A stretch of 64,000 nucleotides of DNA from assembly GCF_000003815.2 (NCBI RefSeq), contig NC_049997.1, positions 8,970,476 to 9,034,475 of the forward strand. Direction: 5' to 3'. The notes under the pieces were generated by a model. That model was not told the DNA's origin, ran no database searches, and saw only the letters and a list, made by a program, of their open reading frames with translations. The stretch is from Branchiostoma floridae (lineage: Eukaryota > Chordata > Leptocardii > Amphioxiformes > Branchiostomatidae). The translations under genes and the position numbers were made by a program. Position 1 is the first letter of the stretch, and each line of letters opens with the position of its first letter. Positions 1 through 12,400 of the stretch are shown here, piece after piece.

Positions 1-830
1 TTGCGTCGCTTCGGGGTTCGACAACGCAGACGTGACCCCGCGGCACCTAGAGGTGGCGCGAGCGAACCTAGAGGTGACACAAGCAAGTACGATGGTTTTT
101 TTGGAAGTTAAAATATAACGCAAGTGGCAACTGACCCAAGAGTGACACAACAGTGACCCAAGAGTAACACAACAGTGACACAATAGTGACGCCAACATGT
201 CTTCAACAGTATCAAGGTTATATTTTGTCTATTTTGCACCAACTATCAAAAGTAAACATCACTTTATTATTGAAAAGCTATTTTGGATACATTTTGGATA
301 TCATTTTACAGCGGTTTTCCAGTTACAGTGACACAACAGTGACGCCAACATGCCACGGTTATATTTTGTCTATTTCCTATTAAAACGTAGGAAATATCAA
401 GATTTTTCATTTGTGAAACATGAAAATTAACACACACCATTACACATACTTGTTGCAAAACACATAAGCGATGGAGTCAAATCTGGTATATGGTTCGTGT
501 CCATTCATTTGGGTTACTTCTTTTACTGTAAAAGTCTTTCAAGGTTATCATATAACATAAGTAACATTCATAAGCATAAGCATCATCACAAGGGAAATTA
601 TTTCTTTATAAATCTCATTTTAAGGCATTTTCATCATTTTACAGTGATTTTTCATACATTGACAACGCTGCCGATAACCTGTCCATTTAGTCTAGAAACG
701 CAACAGTGACGCATGTCAGTGGGAGCGCTACAGAAGATCGGCGAAAATAACACAACAGTGACACAATGAACGAACCCCGAAGCGACGCAAGCGTGACGCG
801 AGTTCAGTGGGAGCCCACCTTTACCTATTC
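1..830. repeat. Inverted-repeat element with GTGACACAA-rich interior (right part)
   Basis: Bases 1-20 are the exact reverse complement of bases 771-790 (CGAACCCCGAAGCGACGCAA). The interior repeats GTGACACAACA-like words many times (for example 131-199 and 322-350) and holds a roughly 150-bp direct duplication: the words AGTGACGCCAACATG and GGTTATATTTTGTCTATTT recur at about 187-236 and 340-378. CAGTGGGAGC occurs near 717 and 806. The arms run outward, so the left end lies outside the window. This looks like a non-autonomous DNA transposon or foldback element. No coding potential was recognised; the small ORFs inside are low-complexity. Confidence 0.6.
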
Positions 831-3480
831 AGCGAAGAAAATTTACTAGAAATGGCTGTCGTGCAGGGCTAAGATTAGAATCGTGTAATGCAACACGTGT
901 GTGTAGGATTTATTGTGCTTGCTCTTTTACTTCAAGCGCACCCTCTTTTTAAGATCACTACATCCAAGACCCCACAGGTGTAGATGTTGACTTTAGTGAT
1001 TAAACACCAGCGACAAGTGACAAAACAATACAAATGCATCAATCACTGAATATTATTTTTTAAGCTAATCCTTGTTAACCAATCAACATGTATGTTGTCA
1101 TACAAGCTCCAACAGTAACGAACAACGCCCTTGATGTTTTAACCGTGTAAAATTTGTGACAGACCTATGGGGTCCTTATTGACTAAGTTCCGCCCCACCA
1201 CCCCTGTAGAATCCCCGCACCTTACCTGTCACGTGACCGCCGTACCCTGAACTGGTAGAACTGGTTTTCTGCTGACCCGTTGTGGGAGGGGACCTGTGAG
1301 CAGACAACAACATAAAAATAACTCTCTAACAAAACTTCACAACAAGAATGAAGACATTGAGCATCTTCAAGGTACGTCTTTAACTTTTCACGTTGCTTTT
1401 GATTGTTCTTGCTCCTGCCAACATTGTCAGTTACAGAAGTAGGTGGAATTAGTTGGCCAAAGAGTAGTTTGCAAGCAGGAGAATGTCTCGTCATCAGTAC
1501 AATAACCTTGTCCTTTCTCTGGCCACATTACTATTCATGATCATGTAAATGTTTCTGCCCAATGTTGGTTAAATTCTACATAAATACAGCCCTCAAAGAG
1601 CCTAGTACAGACATTTCAACGACAAATGCTACATACAGGGACAAATGGTAAGCTTGGAGTGAGGTGCAGGGACCCGTGTCCTTTTTTTTTTTTGGTAACC
1701 TAAACACTCGGGGAAACTTTTCTACCCTATTCTGTACAACTTATAGATAGAAATACAGAACTTGAAAAGTCTACCAGAGGCAATTTAACTCGTTACAAGC
1801 CGCCAGTAGGGACAGAGGGTAGGGTTGCGGGAGGTGGGTTTAGGCGACCCGCCATATTACCTATGGTCTAACACACCTGTTAATTTAGGACCCCATACAA
1901 CATTTATATGACTTGTAGGTGATTCACTTTTTTCAAATTTACGATTCGTGTTCTTAATCTTTGCCAGTGAAACGTACGTACTTGTAACTAGACCACGGAA
2001 AGCTTCCTTCTTTACAGAAAGAACATATTTTCCCAGGTATGAAATCAATGCAGGTTTTCTTTTAACCTGTAAATTCAAACACACACTGCGATTAATTATT
2101 AACTTTTCTGTCATAAATAGTATGCAGAATGTAGTATGAAGTTTTTACATATTTTGAAATAACATTGATGGGAAGTTAGCAGCATGATTTTGCCGGTGGA
2201 CACATCACGCAATACTTCGAGAGACAAGCGGCTAGCGCCCCAAGGCATATACATGTACAAAATTATGCAGGCCCTCGCCGTGTGCATTGTTACCGTGGGA
2301 AAAAAAGAAACAATCAAGGTCATTACGTAAGCTAAAAGACGTAAGATAAATATGTAACAATCAACCAGGAGTCGCTATCGACCAAAAAAAGCATAGCTTC
2401 TTACGATTTTTGGCCAGTAGATCTCGCGCGATGGAAACCAAAATCTAGGAACACGGTCGCGAATGTGGACGCCTGACAGCACCCGACCCGTACACCGTGA
2501 ATTGTTTACTGTATAAGCAAGGCGCTTTCATAATGTCACGAGTACCGAGAAAAGGGGATGCATGAGGGTCTGTTTTTTCAACAAACTTGACATTTAGTTC
2601 ATGTCCTTGCTATGTCTTAGTGACAAAGACGATCAAAATGGGGCTGCCAAAATGGGGTTTAATGAAATATTATCAACTCTCACATCCTGACACGTACGTT
2701 TCAATTCCTTCCAAGCCAATTGTTTAGACCATGACCCTGTCTTACTCTACAGTGAGCTTTAACAAAGGCATTAGCTATAAGTACGGTAGCTAAGATGTTA
2801 CATAAGTGGTCCACCCCCCCCCCCCCCACCCCCCTGTCTGGTACATGACAACTGGAACAACGTAAACTAAAATATGCTGTAAATCAAAGCCTTAAAAAGA
2901 ACCCCGTTAAACAACATGTTTTGGTGTTGAAAATTGATTAGATCTCATTTCAAAATTACAATCAAGACGACGATTGACAAATGTAAGTGGTGTAAAACGT
3001 GTGTTATGACATTTGCACTGTTTGGGGAATTCACCCATAGTTAAAACCCAATGCGTATTGAACAAATATCAATGCAAGTTTATAGTGGTCATGCTAACGC
3101 TGCAATATCTTTATTCAACCTTTGAAGTTGTTGACGTGAGAAAATCGGGTTACATAACACTAATTGTGTTCATGATAGGTCCGTCCATGACACATGGTGG
3201 TTATAATTAGTGCAGGTCAGGTGTCGATAATGTGACCTTTGATAATCAGCACCAACTATCAGCCTCCATAGCAGGTTCTCTGGGCTTTTTCTCTTTTCTT
3301 TTTTTTTGCTCATTATACACTTTTGCTGGCATTTTCTTTTTGTCCTGGGTGGCTTGTACCGGCAGTACCGGAAGAAAAATACTAACTGTGACTGGTCTAT
3401 GGGAGTATCTTTACCGTGAATTTTAAAGGTGTAGAAATGGGTAACTGACTTTAATTGATAAGGTAAAAGGCGGTGTCAGG
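831..3480. other. Intergenic stretch, no gene recognised
   Basis: About 2.6 kb upstream of the synaptotagmin-like gene. Short ORFs occur on both strands (for example 1222-1494 on the minus strand), but none shows a recognisable domain or convincing splice context. A C-homopolymer tract lies at about 2812-2835. Any 5' untranslated exon of the next gene should lie here, because its first coding exon is preceded by an acceptor-like sequence near 3732. Confidence 0.5.
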
Positions 3481-3486
3481 AGTAGG

Positions 3487-3590
3487 CTAGCCTGGTATCC
3501 AGCCGTATTATAGATCCTGAGTCTCTTCTTTCCTCTGCGGAGAGGACAGAAGAGACTCGGAAGCTACAATACGGCTGCATACCAGCCTAG
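3487..3590. repeat. Hairpin MITE, family 1 (TAGCCTGGTATCCAGCC ends)
   Basis: The left arm CTAGCCTGGTATCCAGCCG pairs with the right arm CGGCTGCATACCAGCCTAG. A second internal pair surrounds GAGTCTCTTCT and AGAAGAGACTC. The same arrangement returns at 38559-38672, which marks it as a dispersed family. No clean target-site duplication was seen. Confidence 0.75.
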
Positions 3591-3786
3591 GAGAGGGAGG
3601 GGCTCCGCCTTCTAATACCATGTCCTAGACACATCTTACATCCTCCAAACAGGTTATGTAACTGCCTTTTTAAAAATAAATCTTCAAATCAGGTTGTTGA
3701 AGGAAATACATATATTATATTTCCTTGCGCAGGTGACGATTGAGAGTAACCTAACGTCCAGAAGTTGAGGCCTACGTGAATTCGCG

Positions 3787-6700
3787 ATGGTGGCCCACGA
3801 TGAACACGAGTTCGACAAGCGGCACATGGCACCGCTGGGCCTGAGCCCCGAGGCCAAATACTCCATCATAGCCGCCTGTGCCACGTTTGCCGTGGTCGTC
3901 TTCATCTTCGTCATCTGTAAGTGGGCCCGGGACTGGAGGTTCAGCAACTGCTGCGGCAGAGAGATACGTAAGAAATGGTTCATTACCTACGGGGGGCACC
4001 TAGCGGAATCAAAGGGGCTTTGTACCTTGTATACTTATATCTAACCTATGATGTTGTCATTTGACAAACATCTCGACATGTTTGAACACTATAAACAACT
4101 TTTAGCTTTAACATTTTAACACTTGTTGCTGAATACACAGCAAGCTTTTCCCTATTGAAACGCAACCATATTTTCAATTTTGCAGTTGGAACAACGCTTT
4201 TGTCCAACCTACGTGAATAAGCTTTTTGTATGTGTTTCTCAAAACATGTTACATGTAATTGGAAGGAAAGATAATGGATAAATAGCTGATTTAAAGAAAG
4301 TAATGACTTGGAAGTGGGACGAATTGAAATTTTGATGGCGCAACCTGGCTTTTGACTCAGGTTGCCGCCTGGTCAACCTAGCTGAGAAAAGTATTTCGAG
4401 CACAAATTTTAAGATCCATCTTGACGATACGTTGTTGAAAGTAGCCTGCAACTACTTTGTGTAACACAAACTCTGCTGTCCAGGGCTGTAACTGGCCCCT
4501 CCTTTGCCCTTTTAAGTGGCCGGCGGATGTTGGGCGGTTTGCTATAAGCGAGATTAAATCAGGCTAGCCTGCAACAGAGCATAATTCTTTTAATTCACTA
4601 CTTTGATTTTCTTGCAGAAACCCCCACAGACAGCGATATTGACGAAAAGGAGCATGGTTGGTCGTCCCACATCGTCTGGGGCGAACCTGCAACTTCCGAC
4701 TACGAGTCTGACGCCAACGGTCACAACAAGCCCAGAAATGTGTCCCCGTCATTCATGCCGTATCACCCGCAGGTATAGGAACTCTATTTGTTTGTTTGTT
4801 CGTTTGTTTTTGCCTATATAATAGTATGTATCTCATGATGACTTGTTGTTGTTGTTGTCTTGCTACTACGTATTGTGAATACACATGTGCCGTTTTCTGT
4901 ATTGCAATGCCAAAAGTTCAATAAAAATTCGGACGGTGACAAAAGTTAAGACAAAGTAATAATATCTGTCTTAAAATCTGTGTTTCTTCTCTGTACTCCA
5001 ATTGAAATATGTGCTGGGTTCTTTCATGTGAAAGGGTTAGGGATAAACAAGTCAACTAGCCCTATTGTCCAGGGCAAGTGAAAGTGCTGTTCGGGCAAGT
5101 GTATGTCCTACCCCACTTGTCCGATCGGGCAAGTAAGATTTTCCATTGATTGAGTGCAATTTTGTTATACTTGTTACTTTTTACAGTCATGACATCAAGC
5201 AATTGTCTACAGAGAATTCCATTGCTAGAAGTGAAAATGCATATACTAGTAACAGTGACATTTGAATTTTGGGCAAGTGAAAAATTGGTTCGGGCAAGTA
5301 CATTTTTTATGTGCTTGCCCGATAGGACAAGTGGATCTTAGAAAACTTGTTCAACCCTGAAGGGTTTGATTTAATTTGTCCTTAACATTAACGGTCGCAG
5401 ATTGAGAACTCCACTTTCCAACTTCTTTTTACGACATATAATCATTTTTGTTTATTTTCTCTTTTTCTTGTCCACAGGCGCGTTTGGACTACAACCAACT
5501 GATAGAAGATGACCTCGACATTCCAAAGAGCTTAGACAGTGGGATTTTATCCATACGTCCAGTAAACGAACAGTCAGTACAACTTACATCCGCGCCCCCG
5601 TCTCCTGAATACAGAGCGAAGCTGCGTTTCACCCTACATGCGCTGGACCTACTGTTCATCACCATCCACGAGATCAAAGACCTCCCGCCTAGAATGGACG
5701 AACCCGTGAACACTTACGTCAAAGCTAGCCTGTCCCTAACAGAAGAGGCCAAGAGAAACGCAGAACAGTACAGCAAAGACTTGAGTAGGATACACAGACT
5801 GAGGTGGCAAACGGCTATCCAGAAGAAGAGCCTGAACCCTGTGTACGAGGAGCGGTTTGAAGCGGAAGTGCGTGAGGACGAGATTTGGAAGTTCATGCTC
5901 AACGTGGAAGTGTTCGAGTACGACAAGTTCTCGCGAGACTACAGCATCGGGGTTCTACACTTTCCTCTGAGGGGCTTGAGGCTGGGAGATGGGCGGACGT
6001 TCTGGCAGGATCTCAAGCCAGCTAAGCAAGTGAGTTGATGCAGGCCTAACATATGTTTTTGTTCGTACTTTCTATTGATTGTACGCTATCTGTATCACTT
6101 TGCAAGCCCGTTTGCTCAAAGTATGATAGTAGATAGCCCCAATATTTGAAGATAAATCTCATGTTCTAATTGAAATATGTAAAATATTAGATTCTCAAGA
6201 ATACCAACTGTAAAAATGTATAAGTAGTTTCGTTGATACTTCGAGGCCGTGAGTTGTTATATACTGTGTTAAGGTCACAGTATTTGAAGGTATACCCCAA
6301 CTCTCTCCTTTTATCGCCTTTTACTTCACCAACCGTAGTCACGTTTTGCACCTGGCTACAGTGAGAAAAGTCATGTTAAGCGCCATGAACCCAACGCCCA
6401 GCCAGTAACCGAAAATCAAAAATCGAATGTGACCTCAAGGTTCTCGTGTCCACTACAATAGTTTAATTCTTGATTTGCTAACTGTTTAGTAACTATAGTC
6501 ACATGTCAAGAAATACTTATAGGACTTATAAGGGCCTCTAAACGATGTAAACTGTATCCGTGAGTCTGTTATGTACTTTGTCTGACCATTGCCTCTTCCC
6601 TCATGACCTCAATGAAAAGCGGCCTGCATGCCAATTTGAGCTTTCATGAATAAATAAAGGTTCAAACAAACGAACAAAAACATGTGAATGCATCTGTCCT

Positions 6701-7562
6701 TAGTGCTGAACACGACTGACATAACGCTATATAAAACAACCTCTACACTTGTGTTTCACAGGACAGCCTTGGAGAGATCCTGTTCACCTTGAACTACCTC
6801 CCCACGGCGGAGAAACTGACTGTCGTCGTCATCAAGGTCAAGGATATGGTGACGGGAAAAGCGACATCTAAATGTAAGTCTCATGGATTTGTTAAGTTAA
6901 CTAAACTACATGTGTAGAAATGCTAGCTAGCTGATGCCAGGGATTTGTATCTTTGCTGAGTAGTTGTAATGGTCTCCTATTTGAAAAAGATTCACGCTGA
7001 ATCTCGCTCTTTTGAGATCTCGCGAGAACGCATGAAAACGAGGCTTTATCTGTCCCTGTTGCATTGAATTGTCCGACATATCACTTCAACTTGAAGTTCA
7101 AGTTAAACAAGAATTAAACTGTTCATATATTCTATTGAAAAACTGGATGAAGCTACATTCTATCATGATAGCTAGTATCATCCATCATTTAAATTGGGTC
7201 TTAGTTTTTTCGTCACAAATCAATAAATACTTTTTCACCTTCTTGCAGCAATGTTCGTGAAGGTCTGCTTAGTTCAACATCATAAACAAGTCAAGAAGAA
7301 GACGAGACTCCACAAGATAGCCCCGGAGATAGTCCTTAATGATAGCATTTCATTTGACCTACCACATGAACACTTGGATGATGTCCGCGCCATTTTGTTC
7401 TTGTGTATCCCACAATACACATCTAGATCCGGGTCAATAAGGTATGACGTGTTAGGTCAGGTGATGGTTGGTTCCGGTTGCAGAGGTCCCGGCCAGGAGC
7501 ACTGGATACAGATGACGCGGTCGCCAAGGCGACCAGTCGCAAGATGGCATCTGGTCACGTGA
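3787..7562 (+). CDS. Synaptotagmin-like protein, probably calcium-independent (Syt12-like by eye)
   Basis: Five coding exons join in frame: 3787-3967, 4618-4772, 5478-6029, 6762-6873 and 7249-7562, giving 437 aa, a usual synaptotagmin length. All junctions are GT-AG. Residues 25-44 form one membrane helix, followed by a basic segment and Cys55-Cys56 (possible palmitoylation). C2A spans about 158-292 and C2B about 297-437. C2B opens with GEILFTLNYLPTAEKLTVVV and ends with the family pattern RRPVARWH. Synaptotagmins tether vesicles to target membranes through tandem C2 domains. Most loop aspartates that bind calcium in Syt1 are replaced: the SDPY position reads NTY in C2A, and the first C2B loop (KDMVTGKATSK) has no matching pair. 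The C2B start resembles vertebrate Syt12, but subfamily placement is not settled. The ATG at 3787 is the first in frame after an acceptor-like site near 3732, so a 5' non-coding exon is likely. An AATAAA lies at 8300. Confidence 0.88.
4456..4570 (+). repeat. Short dispersed repeat, family 2 (copy 1)
   Basis: The block runs from GTGTAACACAAACTCTGCTG, through AACTGGCCCCTCC and GGCGGATGTTGGGCGG, to AGCGAGATTAAATCAGGCTA. It recurs at 11594-11695 in the same orientation and at 31703-31811 in reverse. The ends are loosely inverted (TAGTCTG and TAGCCTG), so a MITE is likelier than a SINE. It lies in intron 1 of the synaptotagmin-like gene, just before exon 2. Confidence 0.7.
5040..5345 (+). repeat. 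GGGCAAGTG-rich repeat in synaptotagmin-like intron 2
   Basis: The word GGGCAAGT recurs at least five times, and reverse-complement words (CACTTGTCC, GTGCTTGCCCG) are also present. The block lies between exons 2 and 3. It appears to be a small transposon remnant with internal subrepeats; no coding function is apparent. Confidence 0.5.
6595..6665 (+). repeat. LINE-like 3' tail fragment
   Basis: An isolated segment ends in GAATAAATAAAGGTTCAAAC, typical of the short 3' tails left by 5'-truncated CR1-type LINEs in this kind of genome. A similar tail ending GCGAATAAATAAACAAAG lies at about 39700-39765. Assignment rests on tail form only. Confidence 0.35.
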
Positions 7563-7929
7563 GCCACGATGACATATTATCATACAATACAATCATTATA
7601 AGGATGACATCCGGGATCCGGGCACGGGTATGCATTTTCTGTCGTTTCCTAAGAAAGTTAGCGACCATATCCTAAACCATTCAAAATGCTGCAAAAAAAG
7701 AGGAAATTTCTGCTGTAAGTTACACAAAAATAACGAAAAACGTAACCTTTTTCATGCGTCACTTGAGTGAAGCCACTTGAGTGACGTCTTCCAAAGTCGA
7801 ACAAGCGGTGAGAGATGAAAAACACAGACTTCATTGTTAGATATACCATTTTCTTCTTGTGAGGTCATTGATTTTTTGTTCTTGGCTATTTAGATTTCAT
7901 AATGAAGGCAACTTTTTTTTGCACACTCG

Positions 7930-7975
7930 CATCAGTTTTTGGGTGCCATGAGGATCGAACCAGCATAACCGAAAC
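7930..7975 (-). repeat. Possible tRNA-derived SINE fragment
   Basis: The minus strand reads GCTGGTTCGATCCTCATGG, which contains a B-box-like GGTTCGATCC. No A box or complete tRNA fold was found around it, so this is at most a SINE piece. Confidence 0.25.
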
Positions 7976-9300
7976 TTCAAACAAATTTTACTTGGTAAAC
8001 TGTAATTGTAAAAATAAATGGAATGAAATTGTATTATATGTGTGACATGTGCAATGCTCTTAATGGTGAAAATTAAGGAAAATGACATAAGTGATAACAG
8101 TGAAGAAATAGATAGACGTATGCTCTGTATATAATCTTTTTGCTCAGTCGAAAATGTATAAATAACTAATAACAATGTACCGAGCAACAGAAAACTCGTT
8201 TCAGATGTTAAACAATAGATGGAAACTTGCAATTAAAGATGGTTATTGATATTGGAATACTGCTGTGTGTTTTTTTTTTTCTTTACCCTCTCAGCACTAA
8301 ATAAAAGATCAAAGGGCTTGGATTGCATTTATCATTTCAAATTGGGAGGTAAAGTATTGTATGATGGATCTCTAGACGTCGTATTCCTAAAAATCAAGAA
8401 CAGTAGGTTTGACAAGAGTGTGCTTGGTTACATGGAAATGCGCGAATTGCAATTTTGCACTACGTACATTCAGTTATGTGAAGGACGTTTTAGAGCACGG
8501 TAATAATGACTGACAAGTCTGCAGACGACAGTCTCTACACTGTCCCGCGCTTTCTTGCCTGTAGAGATTGCACAAGTCACCTGCCCATGGCCAAGACCCA
8601 AAGCATTCGCAAGATTATCAATTGCACATCTTGCATGGTCAGGCATACATGTATTAGGCAAAATGATCTATATAAATCAGTCACCGTGTATTGTACCCTC
8701 GTTTTAACATGTTGCTGATAACGTTATATGATCATTCCTACGATTCTCGGGTGACCTGCAGAAAATTAAAAACAACACTATAAGTAAAATACGTTTTCCC
8801 TCAGCCATAACGTTCCTACTGTGTGATATGATGTGTATAAACTGACCTTTTCGTTGAGGCGGACCTAGTTACAGGCGACTGTTGTATTGCATTTGGCTCA
8901 TAATGCTCTACAATACAACAGTCGCCTGTGGCTAGGGCGGACCTATAAAGACTGTGTTCCGGATCATGTTTGGCAAAATGGCGGGAAACACTGGACATGT
9001 CATCGGGTAACATCATTGCGGCTACCTGCTACAATTCAAGATTGCCAAAAGGTCAGTTAGACTTTGTTTAATTATGCTTTGTATAAAAGTATCCTCCCTT
9101 CTGAAACAGAAACTTGTGACTTGCTAGCAGTCTCACAGCGACAGCTAGCGGAATTTTACCAAACTACAACTGAGTGTACTTGCCACTATGGTAATAGATA
9201 CCTTCCCGCCATTCAGGTCAAAGGTTAGATAAACAGCAAGGGACGCTCCCTGACAGATCGAATGTCATCAAGTCGTTGGTAACAACAACTTCGTAACGTT
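7975..9300. other. Intergenic stretch between synaptotagmin-like and first MARVEL gene
   Basis: No recognisable exon. It holds the 3' flank of the synaptotagmin-like gene (AATAAA at 8300-8305), one small hairpin MITE (8867-8935), and presumably the promoter of the first MARVEL gene nearer 9450. The short ORFs have no known domain. Confidence 0.4.
8867..8935. mobile_element. Hairpin MITE of about 70 bp with a short target-site duplication
   Basis: The arms ACAGGCGACTGTTGTATTG and CAATACAACAGTCGCCTGT are perfect complements around a loop of about 25 bp. The flanks repeat GGCGGACCT directly at 8858-8866 and 8936-8944. If the element starts at CTAG (8865), the duplication shrinks to 7 bp. Confidence 0.78.
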
Positions 9301-9450
9301 TCCTTCCTCAACTTTGATTTTTGGCTTCATCTTCTCCTCATAAGAAGAGGAAAGGCTTCCGTTAAGGTTTCAGCCTTAGAATCTACGCCGCGTGAATTTT
9401 CTGGAAGAAACAGGAGCTCCTTGCAAGGATCTTGAAGTATGCAAGATAAG

Positions 9451-12400
9451 ATGGCGGACCCAGGTTTTCCCGATTCCCACACGACAACGGCCACCACCAC
9501 GACAACCACCACGACTACAAGCTCTTCCTCACCCTTCTGCGACATCGGCTACTTCTTGACGCTTCCAGGCATCTTGAAGATTCTTCAACTCGTGAGTATT
9601 TCTCCATTCCTTGCCTAGATAAATGTGAGGAAGAAACGCTTGTGTGTGTGTTCGTGTTTGCAAGGGGCACGCCTACTCACTAATACAACATCTGCAGACT
9701 TCATTTGCTCATTTAGCTTCTGGAATTTCGCGTTTGTGAACCATGTGTCAACAACTAGAAGGTTGATACTGAAAGCGTTTCTTCCTTGATAATCATTTCA
9801 AGGTAAAGTTCGGTATGAAGACTCTAACGTAAGACTGGCAATTGTGAAACTAAGATAGTGTCCGTTACTTTAGAGTTGGGCGGGGCGCGGTTGCTAGGTT
9901 TCACACTAGTCGTATTTCAGGCATAGTCTGTAAATAAACTGTCCCAATGATTTTCTGGATTTATAAGAAAGTAGCAAGAATCTATTACCCAAAGTTCAAA
10001 TATGGCTTCTTCAACTGCCAAAAATAGTTTATAGGTCAATTAATTATTGATAGAATTATCTAATTCATAGTATAAAGCAGATAAAGGAACATGGGATGAA
10101 AACAACAAAACAGGACAGACTTTGACACAGTTTTGTGAATCATACTGTAATGTCAATTGGAACCATTTAATACTTGTTTATGCTACTAGTATGTAACATT
10201 AACTCTGCTATGTAATACTTGTCTATTAGTTATGTGACATTCTAAAAATCAACCCTTACAGGAAAATACAAATGTTAGAATATTCAAGATTTACAAAATT
10301 AAGCACAGATGGTTTAAGATGACATTACAGAAACCTTCCCCTTTCCCAGGCCTCAGTAAAAAGGGTGGAATAGTGAATGTGGGTGTGGTGTTCTTCCTTC
10401 AGGGCTACCTCCCTGTTTGGCATTCCTTATGAATGTGACATATCCCTGGCACTGGCTACTGTAAACCTGCTAACCTTTGCTTTCCAATTAATCTTGAAAA
10501 AAAGTCTGACAATCCTTATGAATCAAATTATTATCATGCCATAATTACAATAAATTATATATGATAAGCTCTCAATTCTATCATTAATTGCTAGTTTATT
10601 TGATTGATGAGTAAGTGTTTTGGCATTAGCCGATCCCTCCCCTGGGACTAGTAAAATGGTCTCTTCCGAATCTCGTTGGCTTGACAAACTATCCCCAGTA
10701 TGTCCTGTCCAAGCTGACCTCCCCCGGCGTGATTAGCGGAAGGATTGTGCCACATAAACATCTTAAGTAACCGAGCCGCTGTTGTGAAACCTTAGATCAA
10801 GTGTTGGTCAATTACATTAGGGTAACATTTCACCAAAATACTTCTGGCAAAATCTGGTAGAAAACAGAAAGGTGTTGTTTTTTCCTGTTTCTTGGAAAGA
10901 GGAATTTGCGAGGAATGCCAGGACCGCAAAGGTCACTGTTGGCATAATGCCTGGTGATTGCACTGTTGGGCAATGGTTTATGGTGACCTTTAGGGCCTTT
11001 GCGGATGGTAACATTTCTTTGGCCGATGTGAATTTACACCCCCTTTTTTAGACATCCAACGTATATTTCATCATTTGTACTGCTTCAGTTCTATATTATG
11101 AAATACTAATTGTATATGTACATGGCAATTCATTTCTAACACAACTTGAAGTAATCCTTTGGTTTGATAAAATCTTTGCACAGAAGCCAAGAGATTTGAG
11201 AGGATTATATCGACTAGATCAGTATCATTGACTGTATACACAACAAATTGGTTCAAAACTATAGCTTGTAAGATGACAACTTGTTTGCAAGATATTTATG
11301 ACAATAAATCAAATTTAAAAGTGCAACTAGTTCAATGCATTTAAGAATTGAAGAAATCTCACTTGATGACACCATGGACTCGGCATGGAGCATCTTGTCA
11401 ACACTAATATGACCTGTCCTTAATTGCTATATAGTTGTACGGCAACTGCAGGTCTTACTTGTTGGGACAGACAAAAATTTCACCCAGTCCATGTATTAAA
11501 AAAATCAAAAGCTAATGGATGGCATGGATGCAAATTTTTTCTATAATAAGCTTAAAATGGCAAAAACCATTGGCAACAACACAGGCTTTCATAGTCTGTG
11601 TAACACAAACTCCGCTGTCCAGGGCTCTAACTGGCCCCTCCCCGCCGGCGGATGTTTGGCGGGCTGCTATAAGCGAGATTTAATCAGGCTAAGGCTTTCA
11701 AACAATGACTAGGATGAAAAATAATGTGAAACCGAAGCCAGCTGCTGTTAACAAGTGTTGACACCCCAGGCTGGTATGTGGTCAGGGTCAATGACCCCAA
11801 TGGCACTGTTTCAAGTCTCTGTTGTATTGTATATCATCTGTACTGTAAATCCAAACGTTTGTAAAGGCCAAAAGTGACAATATTCTTATACACCTAGATC
11901 CCCCACCCCTCAATTAAAAAAGAATGTGTAACTTGTTTGTATCGAAAGCCAGAATGGCTGACATGTTTAACCCTGTTCCAAATGTCACTACTAGTACCTT
12001 TACCAGACTCTACAAAGACTGGCACCACACTGTGATGTGGTTGCATCGTACTTATTTGTAGGGAGTGCAACAGAATGTATCGTATAATGTTGTGTTCATG
12101 TCTGTAAGGATGATGATTATATCTATAGTTTCCAAATGTTGTGTCGAAAAAGATATTATATGCAACGGATAAAGTTCTGATACAACATTGACTAAACAGT
12201 AAACAGAAACTGTGATAAATTCTATGATAATTATTGTAATTCAAGAAATACAGTCAGTGTACTGTATATGCCTGGTATTGAGTATATATTGTTGATATCA
12301 TAATGCATAAATGATGAATCATGCTGGTTAAGGGTTAAAATGTCACACAGTCTAGCTGTTGTTGACAGCTGACTTTGCCACAGATAATTAATAAATACAA

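Noticed and set aside
1222-1494. 90-codon minus-strand ORF with several cysteines
   Set aside because: No recognisable domain, no splice partners and no neighbouring exons; treated as chance.
7930-7975. Possible tRNA gene on the minus strand
   Set aside because: A B-box-like word is present, but no acceptor stem, A box or anticodon arm could be placed.
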